The notes under the pieces: model-generated
The model's input: only the letters and a program-made list of their open reading frames with translations
Told to the model about the DNA's origin: nothing
The model's database searches: none
NCBI RefSeq assembly: GCF_932526225.1
Contig: NC_064046.1
Location: 4,588,001-4,652,000 of the forward strand
Length of the DNA: 64,000 nucleotides
Reading direction: 5' to 3'
From: Nematostella vectensis
Lineage: Eukaryota > Cnidaria > Anthozoa > Actiniaria > Edwardsiidae
Made by a program: the position numbers and the translations under genes
Shown: piece by piece, positions 13,801 to 28,800 of the stretch
Numbering within the stretch: the stretch's first letter is position 1
Layout of the letters: each line of letters begins with the position of its first letter

Positions 13801-16800
13801 ACTCTGTCTGTTTTACATACAGGCACATACCTAGGGGTTTAAGTATTAATGTCCTGCCCAACTCTGTCTGTTTTACATACAGGAGCATACCTAGGGGTTT
13901 AAGTATGTCCTGCCCAACTCTGTCTGTTTTACATACAGGAGCATACCTAGGGGTTTAAGTATTAATGTCCTGCCCAACTCTGTCTGTTTTACATGCAGGT
14001 GCATACCTAGGGGTTTAAGTATTAATGTCCTGCCCAACTCTGTCTGTTTTACATACAGGCACATACCTAGGGGTTTAAGTATTAATGTCCTGCCCAACTC
14101 TGTCTGTTTTACATACAGGAGCATACCTAGGGGTTTAAGTATTAATGTCCTGCCCAACTCTGTCTGTTTTACATACAGGAGCATACCTAGGGGTTTAAGT
14201 ATTAATGTCCTGCCCAACTCTGTCTGTTTTACATACAGGAGCATACCTAGGGGTTTAAGTATTAATGTCCTGCCCAACTCTGTCTGTTTTACATACAGGA
14301 GCATACCTAGGGGTTTAAGTATTAATGTCCTGCCCAACTCTGTCTGTTTTACATACAGGAGCATACCTAGGGGTTTAAGTATGTCCTGCCCAACTCTGTC
14401 TGTTTTACATACAGGAGCATACCTAGGGGTTTAAGTATGAAAGATCTGCCCAACTCTGTCTGTTCTACATGCAGGTGCATACCTAGGGGTGTGCTATTGT
14501 ATGGCCAACTCCCACCTTTGGACCCCAAAAAGTGGGTCATTTCTTATTGAAGGATAGTCATATGCTATCCTTTTTCCTTATGATACGGCTGTGTCCCTCC
14601 CCCTTGCAAATCCTGGGTATGTGACTGCCATTTAGGTATTGGTATCTGTCAGAACTATAAATGATATTATACACAACATACATTAAGAGATTAATATTTT
14701 TTGTGCCTGTGTTCTATTTCTAGCCGGTAAATGGGATGGTCAGGTGCATGCGTTCTCCTCTTGCAAATATCAGTAGTATCAATGGTAGGTCTATAAATAT
14801 TATCTGATGATAGCTTCAGAAAGATAAAAGTATTGTGAAATATATAAGTGGCTTTTCATATTTTAATATGTTGTATAAACAGCCTCAGTCTTTTTCCCTC
14901 TACGGGAAGCCTTGTATGAAGCATTTTTTTTTTTAGGCTAAAAGACAATGTACCTCTCCTCAGCCTCTATTCAGTCTTCCTACTATTCTTTTTACATGAA
15001 TTCTAATTTTGCTTTTGTTGTCTTAGGGGAATGTGTAAACTTAGATGATGATGTCTTCCACAAATCAAGGCCTCATTCCACAAAGCCGACTACTTCTCAG
15101 TATGTTTAGGGTTTTGTTGTTTATTTTGTATTATTTGCTTATAAAACTAAAAATAACCATTCAAATACATAGCTTCATCTTAGCAAATTCAAACATTTTT
15201 TTTTAAAAAAGAATAACTAGCAAAGGTGACAGAGGGTGTTCTAAATTATTATTATTTTTTTTAGATTCCATGGCACACCACAATGGGCTGCATCTCTAGA
15301 ACTAGAAACCTTGGCATCTATACTTTTCCAGGTAGGGAATTGATAATGTTAAAAGAGTCTTACATTTTAAGTATTAGCCAGCCAGCTGGTAAGAATTTTG
15401 AAGAGTAGATTCCAAATGTTTCATAGTGTGCTGGTAAAAGTATTAAACTCATGCAATAGAGGTTCAACCATAATGTGAAATACTACTCTCGGAGGAATAG
15501 CTAGGATTTTTAATTAACTTATAGGAGTGAACCCGAAAGGTCATTATAAGGCATTTTCTCCTGTATTTGTAAATAAGGTAGCATACATGTACTGTAGTTT
15601 TGGCTGGGGTGGGAAGGGGGGGGGGGAGGGAGCTGAGCTGCTAGGGTCCTCCCCATTCTATGCCTCTGGCTCTGCATAATTGAGTAAGTTTTGGGCCTCT
15701 GTGAGAACAGAGTAGTTTTGCTTACTTTCAAGCATTAGCCCTTTAGGTGAAGCAAATCGCTGTTAACCTGATGAAGAGCTAATACTTGTAACGTTAGCAA
15801 AACAACTCTGTTTTTATTGATGAGTAGAGTATACCATTTCATCCTTGATTTATTCCCATGTGCTATTCTAACTGTTATTTTCTTGTTACTTCCCAGATTC
15901 TCTGCCAAACAATAGAATCTCTTGCTGACTCAAGATGGGAGCTACGGCGAATGGGCCAACAGCTGTTACCACTCGTGACAGAGACGCTTCGGTGGTTCAA
16001 CATGACGCCTTTATCATATTTGTGGGATAAACACCTGACAAGAAACAACACGCTCATCTGCTATGGGGCATGTATTGCTCTTAAACACTCCATCAGCCAC
16101 GCTGGGAAACTGCTGCACTTTCTCAACCAGCCCCCATCAACCTGGAAGGTAGTGTTACTACTAGGAGGAAATTGCTGTGAGAAGCAGTTTTATACACAAC
16201 TAACACTAGAATATCCAAATGAAAGGTAGATCCACGCACAACTAACACATGAACACACCCATAAAATGTAGATCCGCACACAACTAACACTAGAATATCC
16301 AAATGAAAGGTAGATCCACGCACAACTAACACATGAACACACCCATAAAATGTAGATCCACACACAACTAACACTAGGAATATCCCCATGAAAGGTAGAT
16401 CCACACACAACTAACACTAGGAATATCCCCATGAAAGGTAGATCCGCACACAACTAACACTAGAATATCCCGATGAAAGGTAGATCCACACACAACTAAC
16501 ACTAGAATATCCCCATGAAAGGTAGATCCACACACAACTAACACTAGAATATCCCCATAAAAGGTAGATCCACACACAACTAACACTAGAATATCCCCAT
16601 GAAAGGTAGATCCACACACAACTAACACTAGAATATCCCCATAAAAGGTAGATCCACACACAACTAACACTAGAATATCCCCATAAAAGGTAGATCCACA
16701 CACAACTAACACTAGAATATCCCCATGAAAGGTAGATCCACACACAACTAACACTAGAATATTTCCATATAAGGTAGATCCACACACAACTAACACTAGA

Positions 16801-19800
16801 ATATCCCCATGAAAGGTAGATCCACACACAACTAACACTAGAATATCCCCATGAAAGGTAGATCCACACACAATAAACACTAGGAATATCCCCATGAAAG
16901 GTAGATCCACACACAACTAACACTAGAATATCCCCTTGAAAGGTAGATCCACACACAACTAACACTAGAATATCCCCATGAAAGGTAGATCCACACACAA
17001 CTAACACTAGAATATCCCCATAAAAGGTAGATCCACACACAACTAACACTAGAATATCCCCATGAAAGGTAGATCCACACACAACTAACACTAGAATATT
17101 TCCATATAAGGTAGATCCACACACAACTAACACTAGAATATCCCCATGAAAGGTAGATCCACACACAACTAACACTAGAATATCCCCATGAAAGGTAGAT
17201 CCACACACAATAAACACTAGGAATATCCCCATGAAAGGTAGATCCACACACAACTAACACTAGAATATCCCCTTGAAAGGTAGATCCACACACAACTAAC
17301 ACTAGAATATCCCCATGAAAGGTAGATCCACACACAACTAACACTAGAATATCCCCATGAAAGGTAGATCCACACACAATAAACACTAGGAATATCCCCA
17401 TGAAAGGTAGATCCACACACAACTAACACTAGAATATCCCCATGAAAGGTAGATCCACACACAACTAACACTAGAATATCCCCATGAAAGGTAGATCCAC
17501 ACACAATAAACACTAGGAATATCCCCATGAAAGGTAGATCCACACACAACTAACACTAGAATATCCCCATGAAAGGTAGATCCACACACAACTAACACTA
17601 GAATATCCCCATGAAAGGTAGATCCACACACAACTAACACTAGGAATATCCCCATGAAAGGTAGATCCACACACAACTAACACTAGAATATCCCCATGAA
17701 AGGTAGATCCACACACAACTAACACTAGAATATCCCCATGAAAGGTGGATCCACACACAACTAACACTAGAATATCCCCATGAAAGGTAGATCCACACAC
17801 AACTAACACTAGGAATATCCCCATGAAAGGTAGATCCACACACAACTAACACTAGGAATATCCCCATGAAAGGTAGATCCACACACAACTAACACTAGAA
17901 ATATCCCCATGAAAGGTAGATCCACACACAACTAACACTAGAATATCCCCATGAAAGGTAGATCCACACACAACTAACACTAGGAATATCCCCATGAAAG
18001 GTAGATCCACACACAACTAACACTAGGAATATCCCCATGAAAGGTAGATCCACACACAACTAACACTAGGAATATCCCCATGAAAGGTAGATTTACACAC
18101 AACTAACACTAGAATATCCCCATGAAAGGTAGATCCACACACAACTAACACTAGAATATCCCCATAAAAGGTAGATCCACACACAACTAACACTAGGAAT
18201 ATCCCCATGAAAGGTAGATCCACACACAACTAACACTAGGAATATCCCCATGAAAGGTAGATCCACACACAACTAACACTAGAATATCCCCATGAAAGGT
18301 AGATCCACACAACTAACACTAGAATATCCCCATGAAAGGTAAATCCACACACAACTAACACTAGAATATCCCCATGAAAGGTAGATCCACACACAACTAA
18401 CACTAGAATATCCCCATGAAAGGTAGATCCACACACAACTAACACTAGGAATATCCCCATGAAAGGTAGATCCACACACAACTAACACTAGGAATATCCC
18501 CATGAAAGGTAGATCCACACACAACTAACACTAGAATATCCCCATGAAAGGTAGATCCACACACAACTAACACTAGGAATATCCCCATGAAAGGTAGATC
18601 CACACACAACTAACACTAGGAATATCCCCATGAAAGGTAGATCCACACACAACTAACACTAGAATATCCCCATGAAAGGTAGATCCACACAACTAACACT
18701 AGAATATCCCCATGAAAGGTAGATCCACACACAACTAACACTAGAAATATCCCCATGAAAGGTAGATCCACACACAACTAACACTAGAATATTTCCATAT
18801 AAGGTAGATCCACACACAACTAACACTAGAATATCCCCATGAAAGGTAGATTTACACAACTAACACTAGGAATATCCCCATGAAAGGTAGATCCACACAC
18901 AACTAACACTAGGAATATCCCCATGAAAGGTAGATCCACACACAACTAACACTAGAATATTTCCATATAAGGTAGATCCACACACAACTAACACTAGAAT
19001 ATCCCCATGAAAGGTAGATTTACACACAACTAACACTAGGAATATCTCCATGAAAGGTAGATCCACACACAACTAACACTAGAATATCCCCATGAAAGGT
19101 AGATCCACACACAACTAACACTAGAATATCCCCATGAAAGGTAGATTTACACAACTAACACTAGGAATATCCCCATGAACGGTAGATCCACACACAACTA
19201 ACACTAGAATATCCCCATGAAAGGTAGATCCACACACAACTAACACTAGAATATCCCCATGAAAGGTAGATTTACACAACTAACACTAGGAATATCCCCA
19301 TGAAAGGTAGATCCACACACAACTAACACTAGGAATATCCCCATGAAAGGTAGATCCACACACAACTAACACTAGAATATTTCCATATAAGGTAGATCCA
19401 CACACAACTAACACTAGAATATCCCCATGAAAGGTAGATTTACACACAACTAACACTAGGAATATCCCCATGAAAGGTAGATCCACACACAACTAACACT
19501 AGGAATATCCCCATGAAAGGTAGATCCACACACAACTAACACTAGGAATATCCCCATGAAAGGTAGATTTACACACAACTAACACTAGAATATCCCCATG
19601 AAAGGTAGATCCACACACAACTAACACTAGAATATCCCCATAAAAGGTAGATCCACACACAACTAACACTAGGAATATCCCCATGAAAGGTAGATCCACA
19701 CACAACTAACACTAGGAATATCCCCATGAAAGGTAGATCCACACACAACTAACACTAGAATATCCCCATGAAAGGTAGATCCACACAACTAACACTAGAA

Positions 19801-22800
19801 TATCCCCATGAAAGGTAAATCCACACACAACTAACACTAGAATATCCCCATGAAAGGTAGATCCACACACAACTAACACTAGAATATCCCCATGAAAGGT
19901 AGATCCACACACAACTAACACTAGGAATATCCCCATGAAAGGTAGATCCACACACAACTAACACTAGGAATATCCCCATGAAAGGTAGATCCACACACAA
20001 CTAACACTAGAATATCCCCATGAAGGGTAGATCCACACACAACTAACACTAGGAATATCCCCATGAAAGGTAGATCCACACACAACTAACACTAGGAATA
20101 TCCCCATGAAAGGTAGATCCACACACAACTAACACTAGAATATCCCCATGAAAGGTAGATCCACACAACTAACACTAGAATATCCCCATGAAAGGTAGAT
20201 CCACACACAACTAACACTAGGAATATCCCCATGAAAGGTAGATCCACACACAACTAACACTAGAATATTTCCATATAAGGTAGATCCACACACAACTAAC
20301 ACTAGAATATCCCCATGAAAGGTAGATTTACACAACTAACACTAGGAATATCCCCATGAAAGGTAGATCCACACACAACTAACACTAGGAATATCCCCAT
20401 GAAAGGTAGATCCACACACAACTAACACTAGAATATTTCCATATAAGGTAGATCCACACACAACTAACACTAGAATATCCCCATGAAAGGTAGATTTACA
20501 CACAACTAACACTAGGAATATCCCCATGAAAGGTAGATCCACACACAACTAACACTAGAATATCCCCATGAAAGGTAGATCCACACACAACTGACACTAG
20601 AATATCCCCATGAAAGGTAGATCCACACACAACTAACACTAGAATATCCCCATGAAAGGTAGATCCACACACAACTAACACTAGAATATCCCCTTGAAAG
20701 GTAGATCCACACACAACTAACACTAGAATATTTCCATATAAGGTAGATCCACACACAACTAACACTAGAATATCCCCATGAAAGGTAGATCCACACACAA
20801 CTAACACTGGGAATATCACCATTGAAGGCAGATCCACACACACTAACACTCCTCTATACTTGTTATAGGATCCAGAGAGCTGTGGGCAAGCCGCTCTAAA
20901 TGTTGTCTGTGAGATAAAGACGGGCCTTAGGAGATGGACCAAGAAGGTAATATTCCTAAGATGCCCTTTGCTGTGACAAAACATGGCTTTTTGCACTATG
21001 CTGAAGGGCACACTTAAGCCTGGTTCTTCCTAGGATGCAAGCTCAAAGCAAGAAATTTTTCCTATCTCCCTGGGATATAAGTGGAAAAGCAAGCCAAGAG
21101 ATGCATCTGCTTGATTTTCTTGCATGTGTGTTTGACCTACTCTCACTTGTGTTGTTCTCGTTCTTGCACTTGCATATCTAATTGTCTTTTCCTAACCTCC
21201 CCTCTCACCCCCCACACACTAGAATAATCAATGGTGCATCCTTAGATGCCCTATATCTAAATCACACTTGGTTTACTTGTACTTGTAACATTATGGTCTA
21301 GGTATATGATGTACTCGGACACACCGCATATGACAAGCTCACTGTTGTTGCCATGGAGACCACCATGCTTGCTCATATCTTTTTTTCGCCAAGTAAAGGA
21401 GACAAGAAACAGGTAGCTAAAAATTATGATAAATGAATAAATAAATGCAGTTATGTAAACATGCTTAAGTGATTGTGGGATAGCCATCCATGCCTCCACT
21501 CACGCTTATTGCCTATCTTTATTTTTTACTTTATCAACTAAGGGATCTTGTAAAGTAAAAAAAAAATCAAAGAAAAAACTGGATAGAGATGACCCCACCC
21601 ATCCACCACACTATCCAATTTTTTTATTTTTTTATCTTTTTGGAATAACCATCCATATGGTATATGATATTTTGGCTCTGTCAATATTAAAAAAAATAAA
21701 TTTTCCATTCTTTTTATTTTTCAAGTTTGCCCTTGTCCCACCAACCCACTTCTGAATATTTCTCAGAGTTTTTTATTTTTTTTTCAAATGTTACAAGATT
21801 CCTTAGCAGAATAACTAGGGCTGCTTATACTATGGTTCAGAAAAATATGTTATCCCTTGTTTGCATTTTAACTCAACCCTTGTTTTCAGAAATGTGATGC
21901 GGAGGAGAGGGTGTTGAATATCATTTTGAATATCTTTTCATTTTCATTTCCTGAACAACCTCTTGGTGAGTGTGCAGCAGAGACCTTTGAATAAGTTAGT
22001 TTTTATATCAATTATATGACACAGTTATATTCTTATGGTACAGTATTTCAGTTAATATATGCCTCAGTTATATTCTCATGGAATCTCATATATGCCACAG
22101 GTTATCTCATGGTATTTTAGTAATATACCAGGTATATTTTATTATCTTTTGGGCATTTTAGTCTACAATTTCAGTCTAAAATATTCCAGCGATATTTTAC
22201 ACTAAGATATCCAATAAGTTGTTTATTATCCAACAATGAAATTACAAAGCAGTTTTTGTGTGACATTTGTTACATAAACAATCTCTTTGATAGTTCAACA
22301 ACTCAACTCAGACAGCAGTTTATTTTCTGAATCAAGCACAAAAATGTACTTCACATCTGATTTGATTATTGAAGAAAGCAAATTGGAAATGTTACATCTA
22401 AATGCTAAGCTAAAGCAAGTTTGGGATAAATCTGTACTAGATGACATTAACACTTGATGATAACCTTCTGATGATTTTGTTTGCTCACCCTAGGGAGAAC
22501 TATCAAAGCTGCACTCAAGTCAGAACAGTCGTCATTTTGTTCTCCCACAGACGGCTTTCTCAGGTAAAGCACCCACACCCCCCCTGGCCACCCTAAAAGT
22601 GGGTTATTTCTCATTGAAAGGTTTATCAAATACTATCCTTTTCTATATAATGCCTATGACTGCACACTCCTCATCCCCACCCTGAGCAAATCCTTGGTAC
22701 ATGCCTGGCCATGCTTGACATTTAGTCTCCCTTTTAACGAGGGAGCTTGTTGTTCTAACATTCCATAAATGGGGTGTGCATCGAATTGTTCCCACAGATA

Positions 22801-25800
22801 CATGACCTGCTGTTTTCTACAGTTTCTTACACCTCCACTTTCTATTTTAGCTGCTGCAGTAGACCACCATCTTCTGAAAGGCATGCCCAGCAGGTTAGTG
22901 CTAGAAGTTGATCCTTGATCATCTACAGTTAGGCCCTGTTCACATGAAGATAGGCAATGCCTGACCCAAGGGGCCCCTACCTTATAGGGATAAAGAAACC
23001 ACCTTTAGCATATTTCTGTGTTCCTAACCAGAAGGGTAGCTCTACAGTGGTTGCCGCCAAGCCATATTGATAAACAACCTGAGGTCTGTCAAACTAGTGT
23101 AGGGGGCTATCCCCCCCCTTCCTGGGTAGTGCTACCTCACATGGGAAAAACGTGTTTCTAGCACCTAGTGTCTCCCTACATACATGAGAGGGAAATGAGG
23201 AAATACCCTTAGGACCACCCTATGTATTTCATAGTGACCTAAACCCAAAGCATGATGGATGCTTTCTGGTTTCCATTTTTCTGGTTAGATAGAACTCCTT
23301 ATGTAAAGTTCACAAATTGTGTTTTGTAGTTTGGGAAGTACTTGATATCAGAGATATCCTATGCCCTGGCGAAGTTCCTGAAGACCTGTGAGGTCCACAC
23401 TGTCATTCTGGTGTTCCCTGTGCTGGTGCACTACATAGGGGTATTCCCTGAGGACTCCAAGATATGCCACTCCCTAGTAGACGGGTAAGAAAAGTGTTCG
23501 CTATGTAATGATGAGTTGTGTTAGCAGCATTTTGGCTATATTATGTTGTATGAGATTTCTCTGCTGTGAGAGTTCTGTGTTGTTGGCACGCTGTGTTTTT
23601 AAATACTCTGCTAAGACCCCGTCCCCATGTATCCGTTTTCGTTTGAAAACGCAACCTTTTTGTTACAGATATGGGTATCGTCCACACATAAACGCGAAAA
23701 CGATGACCGAAAACGGAACGATTAGAAAACGATCTCCATAGTGGAACAATTTGATAATGATACCCTTTTGGTGCCATGGGGAAGGACGAAAAATGAAACT
23801 TTCGAGAACAGTGGCATGATAACTCAGGTCCAGTCCACTTGGTGCGCGAGTACGCATGCGCTGTTATCGTTTTTCTGTTTCGTGGGGACGGGTCGTATCA
23901 AATTAAAAACGCTTCGTTTGGACGCGGATCTTTTTGAAAACAGAACAAAAGGTTGCGTTTTCAAACGAAAACGGATACGTGGGACAGGGTCTAACTTTCA
24001 TCGAACAATTTACAATTGCTAAACCACTTTCTTGCTGTTGTGATTCAAACTAATGGAATAACATTGGAAACCATTTCAGTGCTAGCCAATTAAAATTTGA
24101 ATGTTAGAAACTAGAAGGGAATTTAGTAGTTTGAAATCGTTGGCGGGATTTGGCAGAATAATGGCAATATTAGACTGTAGAAATTCCAATTACCTATAAC
24201 CCTGTTATCTATCTTTTCTTTCTCTATTTACTACATGTATTGATTTTTTTAATTTCATGTTGCATCTATAGGTTGCAGTACATCCTTCAACGTACAAAAG
24301 AGCTCATGACTGCGGTAAAGGAGAGGTATGTAAGCTTTCTTTACAACAAGAGATGGTATTTTGCCATCATACCTGACGACAACCTTAAGAATTTATAAAT
24401 ACCATAAATCTCTAATAACTCCCCCAATCCCTAGGGGGGATAATTAGGTAGTAGGGTGTGAACTTGGCTGTGCGAAGAACCTTCAGCGCCTAGAAGGGAG
24501 ACAGTACATCTGTTGGTAAGAAACGGCCTCAGGGTGTAGGATGAAACTGTGTTTGCGTGTATTTTACACATGAATACCTGAGGCTCCACGTCTAGTATGG
24601 CGACCTTGTGGTTCTCGATGATGTCGGTGATGGTGATGATCCTAATCCCTTTTTTTTACATACCTTATTGCAGGAAGGAGCTTGATCAACTTGTTAAGAC
24701 GTACTTCAGCTTTGCACTGAGTGGAATCAGTAGCATCATATCAGTCAAGGTAGATCAACCAACCAACCAACCAACCAACCAACCAACCAACCAACCAATT
24801 AATGATTATTGCTCGGGATTCTATTCCCAAAGGAAATTCGTGTTCTCTTCCATACATGACTGCCTAACCCTTTTGCCTGTATCCCAATACATGACCTATC
24901 ATCTTGTTGTCTGCAGACTCTAGACCTACCCGTGGTCAGACAAGTCCTGGATGTGTTTGTCAAGGTGTGCGAGTTTCTGCACTCACCGCACCTTGGTCAG
25001 ATTGTCACCGCAATCAGCACAAGGCTAGACTATGTAAGACATTCAAGGCATTGGTAGAAGTAGGGTTGGTCTGAGCGGGGCCTTCCCCCTTTTTTTAAAA
25101 GAGTTTTCTTAAAAATGTGAAGAAGTATAAGGAAAAACTGGAAAGAAAAATAAATTCATCATCCCCCCTTCCTTAAAATCTTTGCTTTATCCTGAGCCTC
25201 CCCTCCATGGTTCACATTTGCGACAACAGGGGTCAGCCTACTTTCCGACAAGTCAGGCGAGTCTGCCATGCTTTCTCTCTCCCCCTCTGATACACTTCAG
25301 CAAGAATCATGTTCTTGACCCCTGTTGATGTAAATTCTTGTCATAAACTGTTATTGCATGAAAAAAATCTATATGTTTTCAGGTGTGGGGCAGCTATGTC
25401 GTTTGGGGACTGTCCATTTTAGGCTCTAGTGGACGGTTGCCTAACTGCTTGGTTGCCTAACATCTGGATACCTTTTATAATACACCGACCATGGGTTCAC
25501 CCAATAGAAAAGTGTCACAGCTCTTAGTGTGGCTGTACCATGCTGTACAGGAGGACCAACTTAGTTGGTCTCATGGTGATGGGCTTCTAACATTTGCTGT
25601 ACCTTCCTGTACAGGAGCCTGACTTGGTTGGTCTAATGGGTGAGGAGCCCAGCAGCAGGACAGAGACTCCAGACTTGTACATACTCAGTAACGACATCCC
25701 CACTAGCCCTGTTGACGAGGCGCCATTACCAGTAGACGAAGACGACGATGATGAGCAAGGTAATCACATTAGATAATGGCCAAGTTGACTCTGTATCTTT

Positions 25801-28800
25801 AATCTGTTCTTATAAGGGGAACCAACACCATCACCATCTCCACCATCACCATCATCATCATGTGAATAGGCGACTTACACTAAGAAGCCATGTGACCTTT
25901 TGAGTGTCAAATTCAAGCCGAAACAAACACAGAAATACCTGTGCCTGTCACGCCAGAGATCGACAAAAAAGTAAAAGCTTTTTATTAAAAAAAGCCATTT
26001 TATGAAAAAAAACTTTTTCTGCATGATTCATGAGGGCTAAATAAGTTACTTTGTTGTTATTTTCCAGCTTAAAGAATGTCGATCAACCATTCCTTTGTTA
26101 TTGTTTATTATTGAAAATACAACGGTTTATTCGCAAGGAAACATCAAATCCACGAATGAAGTCTGATACGTTATTGACTGAAATTGACTAAATTATCGAC
26201 TATTCGATTGAAAATATTTTAGTTACTTGTTTGAATTAGCCGATGGAAATGGATGCTTCTATGACTCGGCATTGAACGGGAGCATAAAATGGCGGCGTGA
26301 TTGGCCTTCTTTAAAAGTCATTTGACTTCTTAGTGCAAGTCGCCTAGCCACTAGAACATTGTTTCACAATGTAACAAAAAGTTTTGTGTCACATTTTACC
26401 CAAGGAATACTGATTCAGGTTGTGTTACCTTTGTAGTGAATGGCTTGCGTATGCTCCCTGAGTCTGTAGCTTTAGACAGATCTCACGAGAGTGGCAGAGG
26501 CACCCCACACCTCCCCGCTGGGGATGATGACGCATCTGATGGCTCAGATTGGGACAGCTGGGAGGATGAGGATGAGGTAAGTGTAATACCACCTGGGGGG
26601 TGACATACACACCCCTCACCCCCTGCTTGGGAGGATGATAAGAGCTTGGAGATTTCCTCTGGCTGGGTAACTAGAATAGCTGAACAGGACATGGATGTGG
26701 TCGAGTAGCGAATAGTTTTTAAAGTCATTGAGGTGAATAATTAACAATTATTCGCCAAAGGCAAAGTGAATAGCGGCGAGGGGACTATCCACCGCTATTC
26801 GCTGAGCCTGAGGAGAATAATTGTTTTTGTATATACTTGGCGGGGACTGAACAAGACACATTTTGCTGTTATTATTTTATTGAATCTCCAACTTTGTTTA
26901 CCTTAATGGTCGTGCGAAACGAGGTAAGTTTATCGCTTCTGAGAGTGGTTGATGTTCGTATCTTTTTTAAGGTTTTGCTCGCTCTGAACATTAAGGGCAC
27001 CAAATCCATTCTGTTTTTCCACACATTGCTTTCAACCACCACGAAATACAGAAACTCCAATGAAGACAATATACGAATTTTGACCAACATTATTGTAGAT
27101 TCCCGTTTGACACGTCGTTTTCACGAATTTGATCGTAGAAATTATTTTTTTCGCTTATGCAGGCCTAAACTTTGAGTTTTTCTTCGTATAAAGTGACGAT
27201 TTGCTACATTTGTTTATCGCAAATAAAATTTCAGAAAACTTTGAATTTGTCGCGTGCGTTGCAAAATCATTTCGGCGGGAAAATGTCAAAACACAGGGAG
27301 TTTGAAGCCGATTTTCCGTAAAGGACAATGAACTAAATTTTAGCAAAAATGCCGTTTTAACGTGAAGCTCGACAATTTCGGGTGATAAAAGCAAGCTTTT
27401 GTACGGCAATTTCACAAATCGACTCATTATTCTGAGTTTTAGCGGTGAATACTGTTTCATTTTTCCGAGATAGCGAACCAATCAGAGAGTTCCCGTCGAG
27501 TATATACTAATGATGTTTAATCAGGAGATGGTGAATAAGATGATGGTGAATCAGGAGATGATGAATCAAGAGATGATAAATCAGGAGATGGTGAATCAGG
27601 AGATGGAGAATCAGAAGATTGTGAATAAGATGATGTTTATTCAGGTGATGGTGAATAAGATGATGGTGAATCAGGAGATGGTGAATAAGATGATGGTGAA
27701 TAAGATGATGGTGAATCAGGTGATGGTGAATAAGATGATGGTGAATCAGGAGATGGTGAATAAGATGATGATGAATCAGGAGATGGTAAATAAGATGATG
27801 ATGAATCAGGAGATGGTGAATCGGGAGATGGTGAATCAGGAGATTATGAATCAGGAGATTATGAATCAGGAGATTATGAATCAGGAGATGATGAATCAGG
27901 AGATGGTGAATCGGGAGATGATGAATCAGGAGATGGTGAATCAGGAAATTGTAAATAAGATGATGGTGAATCGGGAGATGGTGAATAAGATGATCGTGAA
28001 TCACAGGAGATGGTGAATAAGATGATGGTGAATCACAGGAGATGGTGAATAAGATGATGGTGAATCAGGAAATTGTAAATAAGATGATGGCGAATCGGGA
28101 GATGGTGAATAAGATTATTGTGAATCACAGGATATGGTGAATAAGATTATCGTGAATCACAGGAGATGGTGAATAAGATGATGGTGAAACGGGAGATGGT
28201 GAATAAGATGATGGTGAATCAGGAGATGGTGAATAAGATTATGGTGAGTCAGGAGATGGTAATATGGTGAATAAGATGATGGTAATCAGGAGATAATGAA
28301 TAAGATGATGGGGATCAGGAGATGGTAAATAAGATGATGATGAATAAGATGATGGTGAATCAAGAGATGGTGAATAAGATGATGGTGAATCAGGAGATGG
28401 TGAATAGGATGATGGTGAATCAGGAGATGGTGAGTCAGGAGATGGTGAACTAGGAGATGGTGAATCAGGGGATGGTGCTATAAAATAATGGTGAATCGGG
28501 AGATGTTGAATCGGGAGGTGGTTAATCAGGAGATGGTGAATAGGATGATGGTGAATCAGGAGATGGTGAGTCAGGAGATGGTGAACTAGGAGATGGTGAA
28601 TCAGGAGATGGTGCTATAAAATAATGGTGAATCGGGAGATGTTGAATCGGGAGATGGTTAATCAGGAGATGGTGAATAGGATGATGGTGAATCAGGAGAT
28701 GGTGAGTCAGGAGATGGTTAATCAGGAGATGGTGAATAGGATGATGGTGAATCAGGAGATGGTGAATCAGGAGATGGTGAATCAGGAGATGGTGAATAGG

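Noticed and set aside
12515-14364. Long minus-strand frames of 457 and 157 codons made of a 20-residue repeat
   Set aside because: They result from a 60-bp tandem repeat whose length is divisible by three. They lie in an intron of a plus-strand gene and have no coding character apart from the repeat.
16175-20850. Regularly spaced repeats resembling a CRISPR array, and many minus-strand frames
   Set aside because: Units are contiguous with no unique spacers, and the setting is an animal intron. The frames vary with unit-length changes.
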